Shown piece after piece: positions 37,632 to 46,653 of a stretch of DNA of 64,000 bases. Each line of letters starts with the position of its first letter. Positions within the stretch are counted from its first letter, which is position 1. The stretch is from Flavobacterium sp. KJJ (lineage in GTDB: Bacteria > Bacteroidota > Bacteroidia > Flavobacteriales > Flavobacteriaceae). The stretch spans positions 62,001-126,000 of the forward strand of contig NZ_JARP01000006.1 of NCBI RefSeq assembly GCF_000708595.2, read 5' to 3'. A program made the translations under genes and the position numbers. The notes under the pieces were generated by a model, which made no database searches, was not told the origin of the DNA, and worked only from the letters and a program-made list of their open reading frames with translations.

Positions 37632-40139
37632 ATGAAGAAAACATTTTGCGCCACAGTACTATTGTTGACCGCCTCTTTTTCAGTTTTTGCACAATTAAAA
37701 ACACCATCAGAATTTATTCCGAATTACGGAAAACAAATTAGTTACTATCATCAGGTCGAAGATTATTTTAAGTATCTGACAGAACAGTCTCAATATATCA
37801 AAAAACAAAAATACGGGGCAACAAACGAACAGCGTGACTTGAATGTTTACTATATTTCGACTCCAGAAAATTTAGCAAATCTGGAACAAATCAGAAACAA
37901 TAATTTAGCTTCAATAGGATTGTCGGACAGCAAAATCGCTTCTGCAGATGATAAAATTATCGTTTGGCTCAGTTTTAATGTTCACGGAAATGAATTTGCC
38001 GGAACCGAAAGCGCCTTGACTGTTGCGTACGAACTTTTGAATCCGTCGAACGAAGCAACGAAACAATGGCTGAAAAATACTGTCGTAATTCTTGATCCGT
38101 GTATAAATCCTGACGGCTATTCGCGTTACGGAAATTGGCTTAGAGAAATAACAGGCAAAAAAAATCACCCTGGCTTATACGACAGAGAGCATATGGAAGT
38201 TTGGCCAGGAGGAAGATACAATCACTACCTTTTTGATTTGAATAGAGATTGGGCTTGGCAAACGCAGGTTGAATCGCAACAGCGCATTAAATTATATAAT
38301 CAATGGATGCCTCAGGTTCATACAGATGTGCACGAAATGAGCTATAATTCGCCTTACTTTTTTCCGCCCGCAGCAGAACCGCTGCATGAATTTATCGAAC
38401 AATATCAAAAGGATTTTCATAACGTTTTAGGGAAAAATATCTCTCAGAAATTTGACAAACAAAACTGGATGTACAATACCAGAGAACGATTTGATTTGTT
38501 TTACCCGAGTTATGGTGACACTTATCCAACGTATAATGGTGCTGTCGGATTAACATTAGAGCAGGGCGGAATAGGCGCTGGCCGAGAAGTTACCATGGAA
38601 AACGGGGCAAATGTGACCATAAAAGACAGATTAACACATCACGCCACAGCAGTCTTAACAGTTGTAGAAAGTGCTTCTTCTCAGAAAGATGTTTTATTGA
38701 AAGGTTTTAGAGATTTTCATTCCAATGCGCGTAAAAAAGCAAAAGGGATTTACAATACTTACGTTTTAAAAAGCAATCCTAAATTGGAACAAATGGCAGA
38801 ATTGCTAAAGAAAAACGACATCGAATACAGTTATGCTGATGCGTCAGGAAGTGCATCTGGATTTCATTATCAAAATAAAAAAACAGAAAGTTTTAAAATC
38901 GAACCGAATGATTTGATCATAAGAGCAGATCAGCCAAGATCTGTACTGGCGCAGGTTTTATTTGAGCCAAATCAAAAATTAAATGATAGTTTGTCCTATG
39001 ATATTACGGCTTGGGCTTTGCCGTTGGCTTATGGAGTAGAAGCATATGCGGTTAAAAACAGTGTTCAGATAAAAACAAAAGCCAAAATTGAAACTGCTGA
39101 AAAAACAGTTCCGGCAAGTGTTTACGCATTTTATGTGCCTTGGAACAATAGAACTTCGGCGCAAGTGGTTTCATTATTGCATCAGGCGGGAGTAAAAGTA
39201 CGTTCGGCTATGAAAAAAGCGGTTTTTGGAACCATTACAATAGAACCAGGCGGTTTAATTATCAGCCGAGCCGATAATCCCAAGATAGCAGATTTTGAAA
39301 AAACAGTAAGCGAAATCATCAAAATAAAAACTGATTATAGTTTTATAACCACAGGATTTTCAACTAATTCTAAAGATATAGGAGGTGAGAATTTCGTTTT
39401 GCTGAAAGCTCCAAAAATCTTAATGTTATCCGGAAAAGGTGTGGTTTCGACCGAATTTGGCGCAACTTGGTATTATTTAGACGAAACAATAAGCTATCCG
39501 GTAAGTATTGTTGAAACGGCTAATTTTAACCGAGTTAAATTGTATAATTACAATACATTAATTCTTTCTGACGGTTCTTATGATTTTTCAGACGATCAAA
39601 AAAAGCAAATTGACGAATGGATTAAAAACGGCGGAAAAGTAATTGCTATGAGCAGTGCTATTTCTTTATTTCAGGATCGCGAAGGCTACGCTTTGAGTTT
39701 ATTTGCAAGCAAAGAAGACAAAGAAAAATCGGAGAAAGAAGAAAAGGAAATTGAACTTAAAAAACGCTTTTTAGATTTTGAAGGTTCAGAGAGAAGAGAA
39801 ATTTCAGGGTCGATTCCGGGTGCGATTATCGAAAATAAATTAGATAAAACGTATCCGATGGCTTTTGGCTTAGGAAATAGTTATTTCAGTCTTAAAAGCA
39901 ACGAGCGATCTTTTTCTCTTTTAAAGAGTGCTATTAACGTGGCTTATATTCCAAAAGATTATGTAAGTTATGGTTTTGTGGGCAATAACATCAAGAAAAA
40001 ACTAAACGAAACGGTAAGTTTTGCAGTCGATAGAAGAGGCGACGGAAGCGTAATTTATATGATGGATAATCCGCTTTTTAGAGGTTTTTGGGAAAACGGA
40101 ATTCTTTTATTCAGCAATTCACTTTTCTTAGTTAATTAA
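37632..40139 (+). CDS. Secreted M14 zinc carboxypeptidase
   Basis: This 835-residue protein starts with a signal peptide (MKKTFCATVLLLTASFSVFA). The N-terminal peptidase has zinc motif FNVHGNEFAGTE, with His118 and Glu121, then DLNRDWAWQTQ, and third-ligand His234 in TDVHEMS. GLTLEQGG probably carries the catalytic Glu. A long C-terminal region from about 420 has no clear motif. Flavobacterial M14 enzymes of this kind are digestive extracellular or periplasmic carboxypeptidases. The gene is monocistronic with a strong terminator. Confidence 0.93.
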   Translation: MKKTFCATVLLLTASFSVFAQLKTPSEFIPNYGKQISYYHQVEDYFKYLTEQSQYIKKQKYGATNEQRDLNVYYISTPENLANLEQIRNNNLASIGLSDSKIASADDKIIVWLSFNVHGNEFAGTESALTVAYELLNPSNEATKQWLKNTVVILDPCINPDGYSRYGNWLREITGKKNHPGLYDREHMEVWPGGRYNHYLFDLNRDWAWQTQVESQQRIKLYNQWMPQVHTDVHEMSYNSPYFFPPAAEPLHEFIEQYQKDFHNVLGKNISQKFDKQNWMYNTRERFDLFYPSYGDTYPTYNGAVGLTLEQGGIGAGREVTMENGANVTIKDRLTHHATAVLTVVESASSQKDVLLKGFRDFHSNARKKAKGIYNTYVLKSNPKLEQMAELLKKNDIEYSYADASGSASGFHYQNKKTESFKIEPNDLIIRADQPRSVLAQVLFEPNQKLNDSLSYDITAWALPLAYGVEAYAVKNSVQIKTKAKIETAEKTVPASVYAFYVPWNNRTSAQVVSLLHQAGVKVRSAMKKAVFGTITIEPGGLIISRADNPKIADFEKTVSEIIKIKTDYSFITTGFSTNSKDIGGENFVLLKAPKILMLSGKGVVSTEFGATWYYLDETISYPVSIVETANFNRVKLYNYNTLILSDGSYDFSDDQKKQIDEWIKNGGKVIAMSSAISLFQDREGYALSLFASKEDKEKSEKEEKEIELKKRFLDFEGSERREISGSIPGAIIENKLDKTYPMAFGLGNSYFSLKSNERSFSLLKSAINVAYIPKDYVSYGFVGNNIKKKLNETVSFAVDRRGDGSVIYMMDNPLFRGFWENGILLFSNSLFLVN

Positions 40140-40140
40140 A

Positions 40141-40180
40141 AAAAAACGCTCTTCAGATAAAATTTGAAGAGCGTTTTTTT
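40141..40180 (+). terminator. Strong terminator of the M14 peptidase gene
   Basis: AAAAACGCTCTTCA at 40142-40155 pairs with TGAAGAGCGTTTTT and runs into Ts. It begins right at the gene's stop. Confidence 0.9.
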
Positions 40181-40207
40181 AGGAGCAAATGGTATCGTTT
40201 TCAATTC

Positions 40208-40294
40208 AATGTCCCGTCCCGCTATCCGCTAAATCTTTTTTCTGCTAAAGAAGCAGAAAAAAGGATATCGCTTCTATCGGGGCTAGAGATAACG
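40208..40294 (+). repeat. Structured repeat, copy A (conserved ends, AAAGA loop, variable stem)
   Basis: CCCGCTATCCGCTAAATC leads to an 11-bp stem TTTTTTCTGCT, loop AAAGA, complement AGCAGAAAAAA, then GGATATCGCTTCTATCGGGG. The same end words and loop occur in inverted orientation at 42861-42943, where the stem is different but still paired. The rest of the 40181-40414 gap is AT-rich, with no gene. Confidence 0.85.
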
Positions 40295-40414
40295 TCTATT
40301 TTTCAAAGGATCGAAAAACTTTTCTTTTCAATGGGATTTAATTTTTAATTAAAAGCATCTTTATTCCTTACAAAATCATTCTTTTGTCATAACAAATAGT
40401 TGCAAAAGTATATC

Positions 40415-40849
40415 CTACACGGAGAGTTTGTTTTCTAACTCAAACAAAATATAACCGCCATGTTCAGATTGTCCTCTTTCTTTTGCGACAAAACCTTTGC
40501 TAAAATAAAACTGAACAGCTTTGGTATTATTTTCTAAACATTTTAGAGAAAGAGGAAAACCTGTTTTTGCGATTGTAGCTTTTAATAATTCAGTTCCAAT
40601 TCCTTGACCTTGATATTGCTGGTCAATGTATAAATGGTGAATAAAATTGCCTTTCATCCAAATCGAAATAAAACCAACCGGAACATTATTAAGAAGAGCA
40701 ACTAAAATAAATTCTCTTTTAGTGTCTCTATCAAAGTCTTTTAATTGAAATTCTGAAGGATCAAGCCAAGAAAAAGTATTAATCCTTTCTTTTAAGAATA
40801 AGGTTCTTAAAGGTTCGTAATCACTTTTTCTGATTTCAACTATTTTCAT
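40415..40849 (-). CDS. GNAT family N-acetyltransferase
   Basis: The acetyl-CoA binding loop is QYQGQGIGTELLKATI, preceded by FIHHLYID (strand 4) and followed by ENNTKAVQFYFSKGFV. The 144-residue protein is the usual length for a small GNAT. It lies 21 bases downstream of the DUF4919-like gene and may be co-transcribed with it. The substrate is unknown. Confidence 0.9.
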   Translation of the reverse strand: MKIVEIRKSDYEPLRTLFLKERINTFSWLDPSEFQLKDFDRDTKREFILVALLNNVPVGFISIWMKGNFIHHLYIDQQYQGQGIGTELLKATIAKTGFPLSLKCLENNTKAVQFYFSKGFVAKERGQSEHGGYILFELENKLSV

Positions 40850-40870
40850 TGTACTAAAACTAATGCGCTT

Positions 40871-41551
40871 TTATTTCAATCCTTTCATTTCATTTTCCAG
40901 CATTTTTTCAATATTGAAAAAAATACCGTCTACTTTATATTTTCCTTTTTCAAAACTTAAAAAATCACAATTGCCAACTAAAGATTGCGATTTGCTTTCG
41001 AGTTCGAAGACATTCAAAAGTACATATTCGTGATCAACCAATATCACATGAAAACCACTTTCGCATTTTTGCCCGTCTCCAGAAGATAAAATAGCATTTA
41101 TAATACTATGAAATTTTACAGAAGTTTTTTGTGCCAAATCATCATCGCCTTTTAAGTGATAGACATAACCTAGAAAATTGAGTTGTTTTAAATCAAACGG
41201 AAAATCGCTTAAAGAATGATTAATTAAATTTATAACTTCATCATAATCTTTGGTTTCTAATTGCTCTTTGTTGTAAAATTCGCGAAGCTTTTTCTCGTCT
41301 GGCGATCGCCAAAAAGCATTGTATTTGGGCTGAAAAACATATCCGAAATACAAATGGCGATAATCATCATGCGTTAAAAGAGTGTCATTTTTGACTAATC
41401 TTTCGATTAATTTAGGATAGTAATAGGAAGAATTTTTATCTTGAATTGCTTTTTCAATTGCTTTATAATCAGGAATTTTAAAATTATTTTCCTGGGCAAA
41501 AGCAGTAATTCCGACAAGGAAAATGGCAATGAGTAAAATTTTTCTCATCAT
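40871..41551 (-). CDS. Secreted DUF4919-like protein
   Basis: This 226-residue protein has a signal peptide of about 19 residues (ends AFAQ-EN). The body looks like DUF4919 (YKAIEKAIQDKNSSYYYPKLIERL, YRHLYFGYVFQPKYNAFWRSPDEK, KGKYKVDGIFFNIEKML). The family is uncharacterised and seems limited to Bacteroidota. It lies between CPBP and GNAT genes, all on the same strand. Confidence 0.8.
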   Translation of the reverse strand: MMRKILLIAIFLVGITAFAQENNFKIPDYKAIEKAIQDKNSSYYYPKLIERLVKNDTLLTHDDYRHLYFGYVFQPKYNAFWRSPDEKKLREFYNKEQLETKDYDEVINLINHSLSDFPFDLKQLNFLGYVYHLKGDDDLAQKTSVKFHSIINAILSSGDGQKCESGFHVILVDHEYVLLNVFELESKSQSLVGNCDFLSFEKGKYKVDGIFFNIEKMLENEMKGLK

Positions 41552-41665
41552 GATTTTAGATTTAGATTGTGATTTTGGTTGAACTAAAGTACAATTAATA
41601 TTTAAATGTTTATTTACTATCTGAAATCTAAAGTTCAGAAAAAAGTGATTTTTTAAAAAGAAGAA

Positions 41666-42358
41666 TTAATTGCTGATCCTATTTCTATTATTGGATTTTT
41701 TTAGATATGAATAAGTCAAAATTGGCAATCCAATTATTTGTAAAACAAAGAAAAACAGCGAAATAAGTCCATCTAACTTTTGGTCGCTGTCAATAATTAA
41801 GTATTGATGACCGAGCGGGCCTTTAGAGAAGATGACAGTATTTATTAAATTCCATCCTAAATGCAATCCGATTGGGAGGTAAAGCGCTTTTGTTTTTGCG
41901 TATGCGAATGCAAACATAAGTCCCCAAATTGCAGTCATTGCAAAAACAATTGCCATTTGAATGGGATTTCCGAATGCGCCAAATGTGAACCAATGATAAA
42001 TTCCGAAAGCAATTGCAGAAAAAATGCAGGCGCGCTTAACACCGAATTTTTTAATAGAAATATAAAGCAAAGCGCCTCTAAAAATAAGTTCTTCAAATAA
42101 TACTGAACTTAAAACCCACCACGAACTTTTTAAAAAATCTAAAGTTGTAAAGTTTTGATTTATACTGTAATGCGTATCTGCTAAACTCGAAGTCGAGAAA
42201 TAGTAGAAAAGACAAAAAAGAGAAGCGGTAAAAAATCCGAATAGAAAGTTGAAAGTCCTGCTTTTGGTTAATTTAAATCCTAAAACAGAGAAGTTTGATG
42301 TATCAAACCAGTATAGCAATAACCAAGAAAAGATAAGTTCAACTAATATTCCGATCAT
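41666..42358 (-). CDS. CPBP family intramembrane glutamic endopeptidase
   Basis: This multi-pass protein (230 residues, about six or seven membrane segments) has the EE-R motif FEELIFRGALLYI, the next conserved His in IYHWFTFG and LPIGLHLGWNLIN, matching the abi/CAAX-prenyl protease (PF02517) family. Members process prenylated proteins or take part in bacteriocin and toxin immunity. It starts six bases after the DUF1801 gene's end, in the same unit. The substrate is unknown. Confidence 0.92.
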   Translation of the reverse strand: MIGILVELIFSWLLLYWFDTSNFSVLGFKLTKSRTFNFLFGFFTASLFCLFYYFSTSSLADTHYSINQNFTTLDFLKSSWWVLSSVLFEELIFRGALLYISIKKFGVKRACIFSAIAFGIYHWFTFGAFGNPIQMAIVFAMTAIWGLMFAFAYAKTKALYLPIGLHLGWNLINTVIFSKGPLGHQYLIIDSDQKLDGLISLFFFVLQIIGLPILTYSYLKKSNNRNRISN

Positions 42359-42364
42359 ATATTT

Positions 42365-42754
42365 TTATTTTAATCGCTCTAAAACTCCTTTTCGCTTCAC
42401 AATGTTTTTATAATCCCATTGTATTTTGATTGCTTTTGTGATCCAGCGTTCTACATCTTCTTTAACAATTTGTGCAGAATCTCTATAACGAAATTCTGCA
42501 GCTTTGAAAGAACCTTCATTTGAAAGTTTTTCTTCATCAAAAGATTGACCGCTCCAGAATAGTAAACGAACAGATCCTTTTAATTTGCTGTAACCCACAA
42601 TCGGATTTCCGTCTAAAAACCAAACCGGATGTGCGTGCCAGATTTTATTTTCGGCATCAGGCAAATTTTTATTGATTATAAAAGCTAATTGATCACAGAT
42701 TTCTTTGTCTGCACTGGTTTGTAAATTATTATAATCTTGTACGGATGCGTTCAT
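42365..42754 (-). CDS. DUF1801 domain protein
   Basis: This 129-residue protein shows DUF1801-type features (ICDQLAFIINKNLPDAENKIWHAHPVWFLDGNPIVGYSKLKGSVRLLFWSGQ). It is the third DUF1801 copy, not closely similar to the others. Its stop is six bases from the CPBP start. The leader region is 206 bases of AT-rich spacer with the copy B repeat further upstream. Confidence 0.85.
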   Translation of the reverse strand: MNASVQDYNNLQTSADKEICDQLAFIINKNLPDAENKIWHAHPVWFLDGNPIVGYSKLKGSVRLLFWSGQSFDEEKLSNEGSFKAAEFRYRDSAQIVKEDVERWITKAIKIQWDYKNIVKRKGVLERLK

Positions 42755-42860
42755 AATAGAAAACTTTAATTTATTGATTGTAATACAATTATGAACTAAA
42801 TTAGTGTTTTTTATTGCAAAATATTAATTGAAAAACAGAATTTATTTGAAAACGATTTTG

Positions 42861-42943
42861 CGTTAGGGATAGGAGCGGTATCCTTTTTGTTTTTTCTTTA
42901 AAAACAAAAAGATATAGCGGATAGCCCGGCCGAAGGTAACGCC
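42861..42943 (-). repeat. Structured repeat, copy B (conserved ends, AAAGA loop, variable stem)
   Basis: Read on the minus strand it has GGGCTATCCGCTATATC, stem TTTTTGTTTTT, loop AAAGA, complement AAAAACAAAAA and GGATACCGCTCCTATCCC. The stem sequence differs from copy A at 40208 but its pairing is kept. The two copies lie in opposite orientation and enclose genes 40415-42754. Confidence 0.85.
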
Positions 42944-42967
42944 CAAATTAATAGACTAATTTTAAAC

Positions 42968-43870
42968 TTAAAAATAGATATGCGTATTGAAAGTGTCTGT
43001 TATATTATCTACAAAATCTTTTGTGTATTGTCCGGTTTGGTCAAGATCTGGATCTAAAATGGTAATCTCAAGTCCGCTTAGTTTTTCGCTTTGAAATAAA
43101 TAGGAGGTAAGCTCATTGAATTCGTTGTAAGTAAGACCGTCGGGCGATCTGCTGTCGACGCATGGCATTATAGAATCGTTTAAAACATCGACATCGATAT
43201 GTAGCCAGAAGCCGTCTAGATTCTTGTTTTTAACTTGAGTAAGAAAAGATTCAATACAATTTAAGATGCCTTGTTTTTTTAATTCGTAAAGACTGATATA
43301 AGTTGCAGAAGAATTTCTGATTTCGTTTTCGTATTCATCGTCGTATTCGCGATTGCCTACGCACCAAAGATTTTCTTCTTTTATATAGGGCGCTAAGTTT
43401 AGAATATTAGTCAATTTTTGATGTCCATTTCCGGTTACTATTGATGCTGCCATGCCGCCAACTCCTCCAGTTTCAGATAGCGAAACATTCATAAAATCAG
43501 TGTGGCCGTCGAGATAAAACAAGCCGTAATTGCCTTTTTGTTTTAAAGCAATTGCTGGTCCTAGAAGAATACTGCAATCACCACCAAGTACAAAAGGAAA
43601 TTTATTTTGTGTAAGCAGATTATTTATTAAATATGCCTGTTCTCTGGCATAATGTACTAATGAATTTGCGTTGAGAATATTTGTTTCTGGATCCTTAATA
43701 CTGGTATATTTTGGAGCATCAAGCCTTATAATGTTTTCAGTATTAAGAGCTTTGTGCAGATTGTGTTTCCAAAGCCAGTCTGGTAATTTTTTTACGCCAG
43801 GTTCTTTTCCGGGCTGTGGTTCTTTTAAGCCTAAGTTGGATGGAAATTCGACTATGCGTAATTCTTTCAT
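42968..43870 (-). CDS. Arginase/agmatinase family protein
   Basis: I start it at 43870 (MKELRIVEFPSNLG); a longer reading would run through the lpdA terminator. Metal motifs: GGDCS at 96-100, with Cys99 in place of the usual metal-ligand His; DGHTD at 121-125; and IDVDVLN, with Asp226 and Asp228. SPDGLTYNEF is also family-typical. At 300 residues it is normal length. It could be arginase, agmatinase, formimidoylglutamase or an unknown ureohydrolase. The Cys substitution occurs in some other members of this broad family, so it does not by itself rule out activity. Confidence 0.88.
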   Translation of the reverse strand: MKELRIVEFPSNLGLKEPQPGKEPGVKKLPDWLWKHNLHKALNTENIIRLDAPKYTSIKDPETNILNANSLVHYAREQAYLINNLLTQNKFPFVLGGDCSILLGPAIALKQKGNYGLFYLDGHTDFMNVSLSETGGVGGMAASIVTGNGHQKLTNILNLAPYIKEENLWCVGNREYDDEYENEIRNSSATYISLYELKKQGILNCIESFLTQVKNKNLDGFWLHIDVDVLNDSIMPCVDSRSPDGLTYNEFNELTSYLFQSEKLSGLEITILDPDLDQTGQYTKDFVDNITDTFNTHIYF

Positions 43871-43924
43871 GACTTTTTTATTTAGTGATAAAGTTATGGA
43901 AATAAGATTTAGGTTGAAATAAAA

Positions 43925-43954
43925 AAAATCCGACTTGCTTTCACAAATCGGATT
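43925..43954 (-). terminator. Terminator of lpdA
   Basis: AAATCCGA at 43925-43932 pairs with TCGGATTT at 43947-43954, followed by a T run on the minus strand. It is about 60 bases past the lpdA stop. Confidence 0.8.
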
Positions 43955-44012
43955 TCTTAAATTGAAAATAATATGTAACTGCATCAATGCAAGTGCATCA
44001 ACACAATGTTTT

Positions 44013-45401
44013 TTACAAGTGAATTACTTCGCCGTAAGCATCAGCCACAGCTTCCATAACAGCCTCGCTCATTGTTGGGTGAGGATGGATAGATTTAAGG
44101 ATTTCGTGACCTGTAGTTTCTAGTTTACGGGCTACAACTGCTTCAGCAATCATATCTGTAACACCAGCACCAATCATGTGGCATCCTAACCATTCTCCGT
44201 ATTTTGCGTCAAAGATTACTTTTACGAATCCGTCAGCTGCACCGGCCGCTTTTGCTTTTCCAGAAGCTGAGAATGGGAATTTACCAATTTTTAATTCGTA
44301 TCCTTTTTCTTTAGCTTGTTTTTCAGTTAAACCTACAGAAGCAATTTCTGGAGTTGCATAAGTACAACCCGGAACGTTTCCGTAATCGATTGGGTCTACG
44401 TGTAAACCAGCAATTTTTTCTACACAGTTAATTCCTTCAGCAGAAGCCACGTGAGCCAAGGCTTGACCTGGAGTAACGTCTCCAATTGCGTAATATCCTG
44501 GAATGTTAGTTGCGTTGTATGCGTTTACTAAGATTTTATCTCTGTCAACAGCAATTCCCACTTCTTCTAAACCAATATTTTCTATGTTTGTTTTAATTCC
44601 AACTGCAGAAAGTACAATGTCAGCTTCGAGAATTTCTTCTCCTTTTGCTGTTTTTACCGTTGCTTTAACGCCAGTTCCAGTAGTATCAACTTTTTCAACA
44701 GAAGCGTTAGTCATAATTTTAACTCCTGCTTTTTTCATAGAACGCTCCATTTGTTTTGAAATGTCTTCGTCTTCAACAGGAACAATGTTTGGCATGAATT
44801 CTACGATAGTAACTTCAGTTCCCATAGAATTGTAGAAATGAGCGAACTCAACTCCAATTGCTCCAGAACCTACAATAATCATAGATTTTGGCTGTGTTGG
44901 CAATGTCATTGCCTGACGGTAACCAATTACTTTTACACCATCTTGAGGTAAGTTTGGCAACTCGCGAGAACGAGCTCCAGTTGCGATGATAATGTGATCA
45001 GCGCTATATTCAGTAACTTTATTGTCTTTATCTGTAACGTCAAGTTTTTTTCCTGGTTTTAGTTTTCCAAAACCTTCAATAACGTCAATTTTGTTTTTTT
45101 TCATTAAGAATTGAACTCCTTTGCTCATTCCGTCAGCAACACTGCGGCTTCTTTGAACCACTGCTGGGAAATCTTTATCGAATTCAGAAACTTTCAATCC
45201 GTAATCAGAAGCGTGTTTTAAGTAATCAAAAACCTGAGCTGATTTTAATAATGCTTTTGTTGGGATACATCCCCAGTTTAAACATACACCACCAAGGCTT
45301 TCTTTTTCAACTACAGCTACTTTAAAGCCTAATTGTGAAGCTCTAATAGCTGTTACATATCCGCCAGGGCCACTTCCTAAAACAATAACGTCGTATTTCA
45401 T
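44013..45401 (-). CDS. lpdA: Dihydrolipoyl dehydrogenase (E3)
   Basis: This flavoprotein reoxidises dihydrolipoyl groups of 2-oxoacid dehydrogenase complexes and the glycine cleavage system, passing electrons to NAD+. FAD loop VLGSGPGGYVTAIRA (8-22); redox disulfide GGVCLNWGCIP (Cys40 and Cys45); NAD loop VGSGAIGVEFAHFYNSMG; and the interface motif HPHPTMSEAV with the active-site His and Glu near the C-terminus. At 462 residues it is standard. It has its own terminator and no other dehydrogenase subunits adjacent. Confidence 0.97.
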   Translation of the reverse strand: MKYDVIVLGSGPGGYVTAIRASQLGFKVAVVEKESLGGVCLNWGCIPTKALLKSAQVFDYLKHASDYGLKVSEFDKDFPAVVQRSRSVADGMSKGVQFLMKKNKIDVIEGFGKLKPGKKLDVTDKDNKVTEYSADHIIIATGARSRELPNLPQDGVKVIGYRQAMTLPTQPKSMIIVGSGAIGVEFAHFYNSMGTEVTIVEFMPNIVPVEDEDISKQMERSMKKAGVKIMTNASVEKVDTTGTGVKATVKTAKGEEILEADIVLSAVGIKTNIENIGLEEVGIAVDRDKILVNAYNATNIPGYYAIGDVTPGQALAHVASAEGINCVEKIAGLHVDPIDYGNVPGCTYATPEIASVGLTEKQAKEKGYELKIGKFPFSASGKAKAAGAADGFVKVIFDAKYGEWLGCHMIGAGVTDMIAEAVVARKLETTGHEILKSIHPHPTMSEAVMEAVADAYGEVIHL

Positions 45402-45479
45402 TTTTTTGGTTTTTAGTATTTATTACCGAAAATGAAGTTTAATTCCGAAACTCATTTTCCGATTTTTCTTTTGTTATTT

Positions 45480-45650
45480 GTGATTGCGAATTTAAGGATT
45501 TATTTTAAAATACACTTTAGATATGTAAAATGTTCATTGTAAAATGTGAAATGCAACTTTATAAAGTGAAATAAAAAAAGTAAAATGTGAGATGAAACCC
45601 AATTTGGATTCACATTTCACATTTTACTATTTACATTTTACAAAAAATAC
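45480..45650. repeat. AAAATGTGAAATG word repeat between lpdA and the HNH-like gene
   Basis: The words ATGTAAAATGTTC, TGTAAAATGTGAAATG, GTAAAATGTGAGATG and, in opposite sense, TTCACATTTCACATTTTAC and TTTACATTTTAC form an imperfect inverted block at about 45525-45650. No ORF was found. Confidence 0.75.
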
Positions 45651-45652
45651 AA

Positions 45653-46237
45653 TTAAACCTTAACGTGTCCCCAGTTTTCTCCGCTTGCAATTCTTCGAAT
45701 TTGCATTTCGCTAACGCCAAATTGTTTTGCGATCATTTTAAGACGTGTTTTTTGTTCAGGTCGAGATAAGATTTTCTTGATCAGCATAACCTTTGTAGTA
45801 GTTAATTTTCTTCCGTCTGCTTTTAAGTTGTGTTCGATTAGGTTTTTCTTTGCCTGAATCACACGCGGACTTTTACGGCTGTGCGCCATCATTTCTGCTT
45901 TTGTTGCCCAACGTAAATTGCTTACATCATCATTACTTCTGTTATAGTCAAGATGCAGGACATAAGTTTGTTCTTCTGACTCTTTCGGAATAAAATATTG
46001 CGCAACTAATTTGTACAAAAAGAGGTATTTGTTAACGATTTTATCGTCTTTTTTGACTTTAAATCTAAAAGTTGGATATCCATCACTTAAACCGCCTTTT
46101 AAGAGACGTCCGTTTTCAATTTCATCAGTAAAACTAATTAAGCGTCCTCTGTTTGAAATGGCATAACGTAATTGTAATGAAGCATTTATTTCTATTTCTT
46201 TGAACTGTTCGTTTGGATAAAATCTATTTTGTGGCAT
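45653..46237 (-). CDS. HNH endonuclease-like protein with NUMOD4-type start and helix-turn-helix tail
   Basis: The N-terminus (residues 12-60: FKEIEINASLQLRYAISNRGRLISF) resembles NUMOD4 DNA-binding modules of homing endonucleases. HNH-like residues are His95 in LHLDYN, Asn99 and Asn107 in VSNLRWAT. The C-terminal part (about 140-190) has a helix-turn-helix (MIAKQFGVSEMQIRRIASGENW). It could cut DNA as a mobile endonuclease or act as a regulator. There is no intron or intein around it. A -7 promoter box (TATCTTTG on the minus strand at 46266-46273) precedes it. Confidence 0.82.
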   Translation of the reverse strand: MPQNRFYPNEQFKEIEINASLQLRYAISNRGRLISFTDEIENGRLLKGGLSDGYPTFRFKVKKDDKIVNKYLFLYKLVAQYFIPKESEEQTYVLHLDYNRSNDDVSNLRWATKAEMMAHSRKSPRVIQAKKNLIEHNLKADGRKLTTTKVMLIKKILSRPEQKTRLKMIAKQFGVSEMQIRRIASGENWGHVKV

Positions 46238-46265
46238 TTTCTTTTACATTTGATTTCTATATTCT

Positions 46266-46273
46266 CAAAGATA
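46266..46273 (-). promoter_or_regulatory. Probable -7 box of the HNH-like gene
   Basis: The minus strand reads TATCTTTG, about 28 bases before the start codon. No well-spaced TTG is present. Confidence 0.45.
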
Positions 46274-46612
46274 AATAATAAACGAAAAATTACCGCTATG
46301 TTGTTGATTATGAAAGATCAATTTTATGATTTCTATAACGCTAATTTAACGTTTTAAAGCGATTTCGATAGTTTTTAATCGGGTTTTTAATCACAAATTG
46401 TGAATTATGTAGTTTTTTATTTTTGAAAAAAGAGTAAAATTTAAGATAAATGATCATTAAATTATTGATCTAGACAATCTTTAAAATTATTAATTTCTTT
46501 TTACTGCTGAAAATAGGCTCATTTTCTTCAGACGAACAGTTAAAATAAGTTCAACTTTTTGATGGTGATGTTTTATACTCTTTAATTATGTTTCTTTAAC
46601 TATATTAAAAAA

Positions 46613-46653
46613 AACAATAGGGTTCAACCTAATTCAAGTTGAACCCTATTGTT
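46613..46653 (-). terminator. Terminator of the ubiquitin gene
   Basis: AACAATAGGGTTCAAC at 46613-46628 pairs with its complement at 46638-46653 (16 bp), and T runs lie on both sides. It could serve both directions, and it is about 110 bases past the ubiquitin stop. Confidence 0.85.

Noticed and set aside
43871..43987. Longer N-terminus for the arginase-family gene
   Set aside because: It would run through the lpdA terminator, and the residues have no family match.
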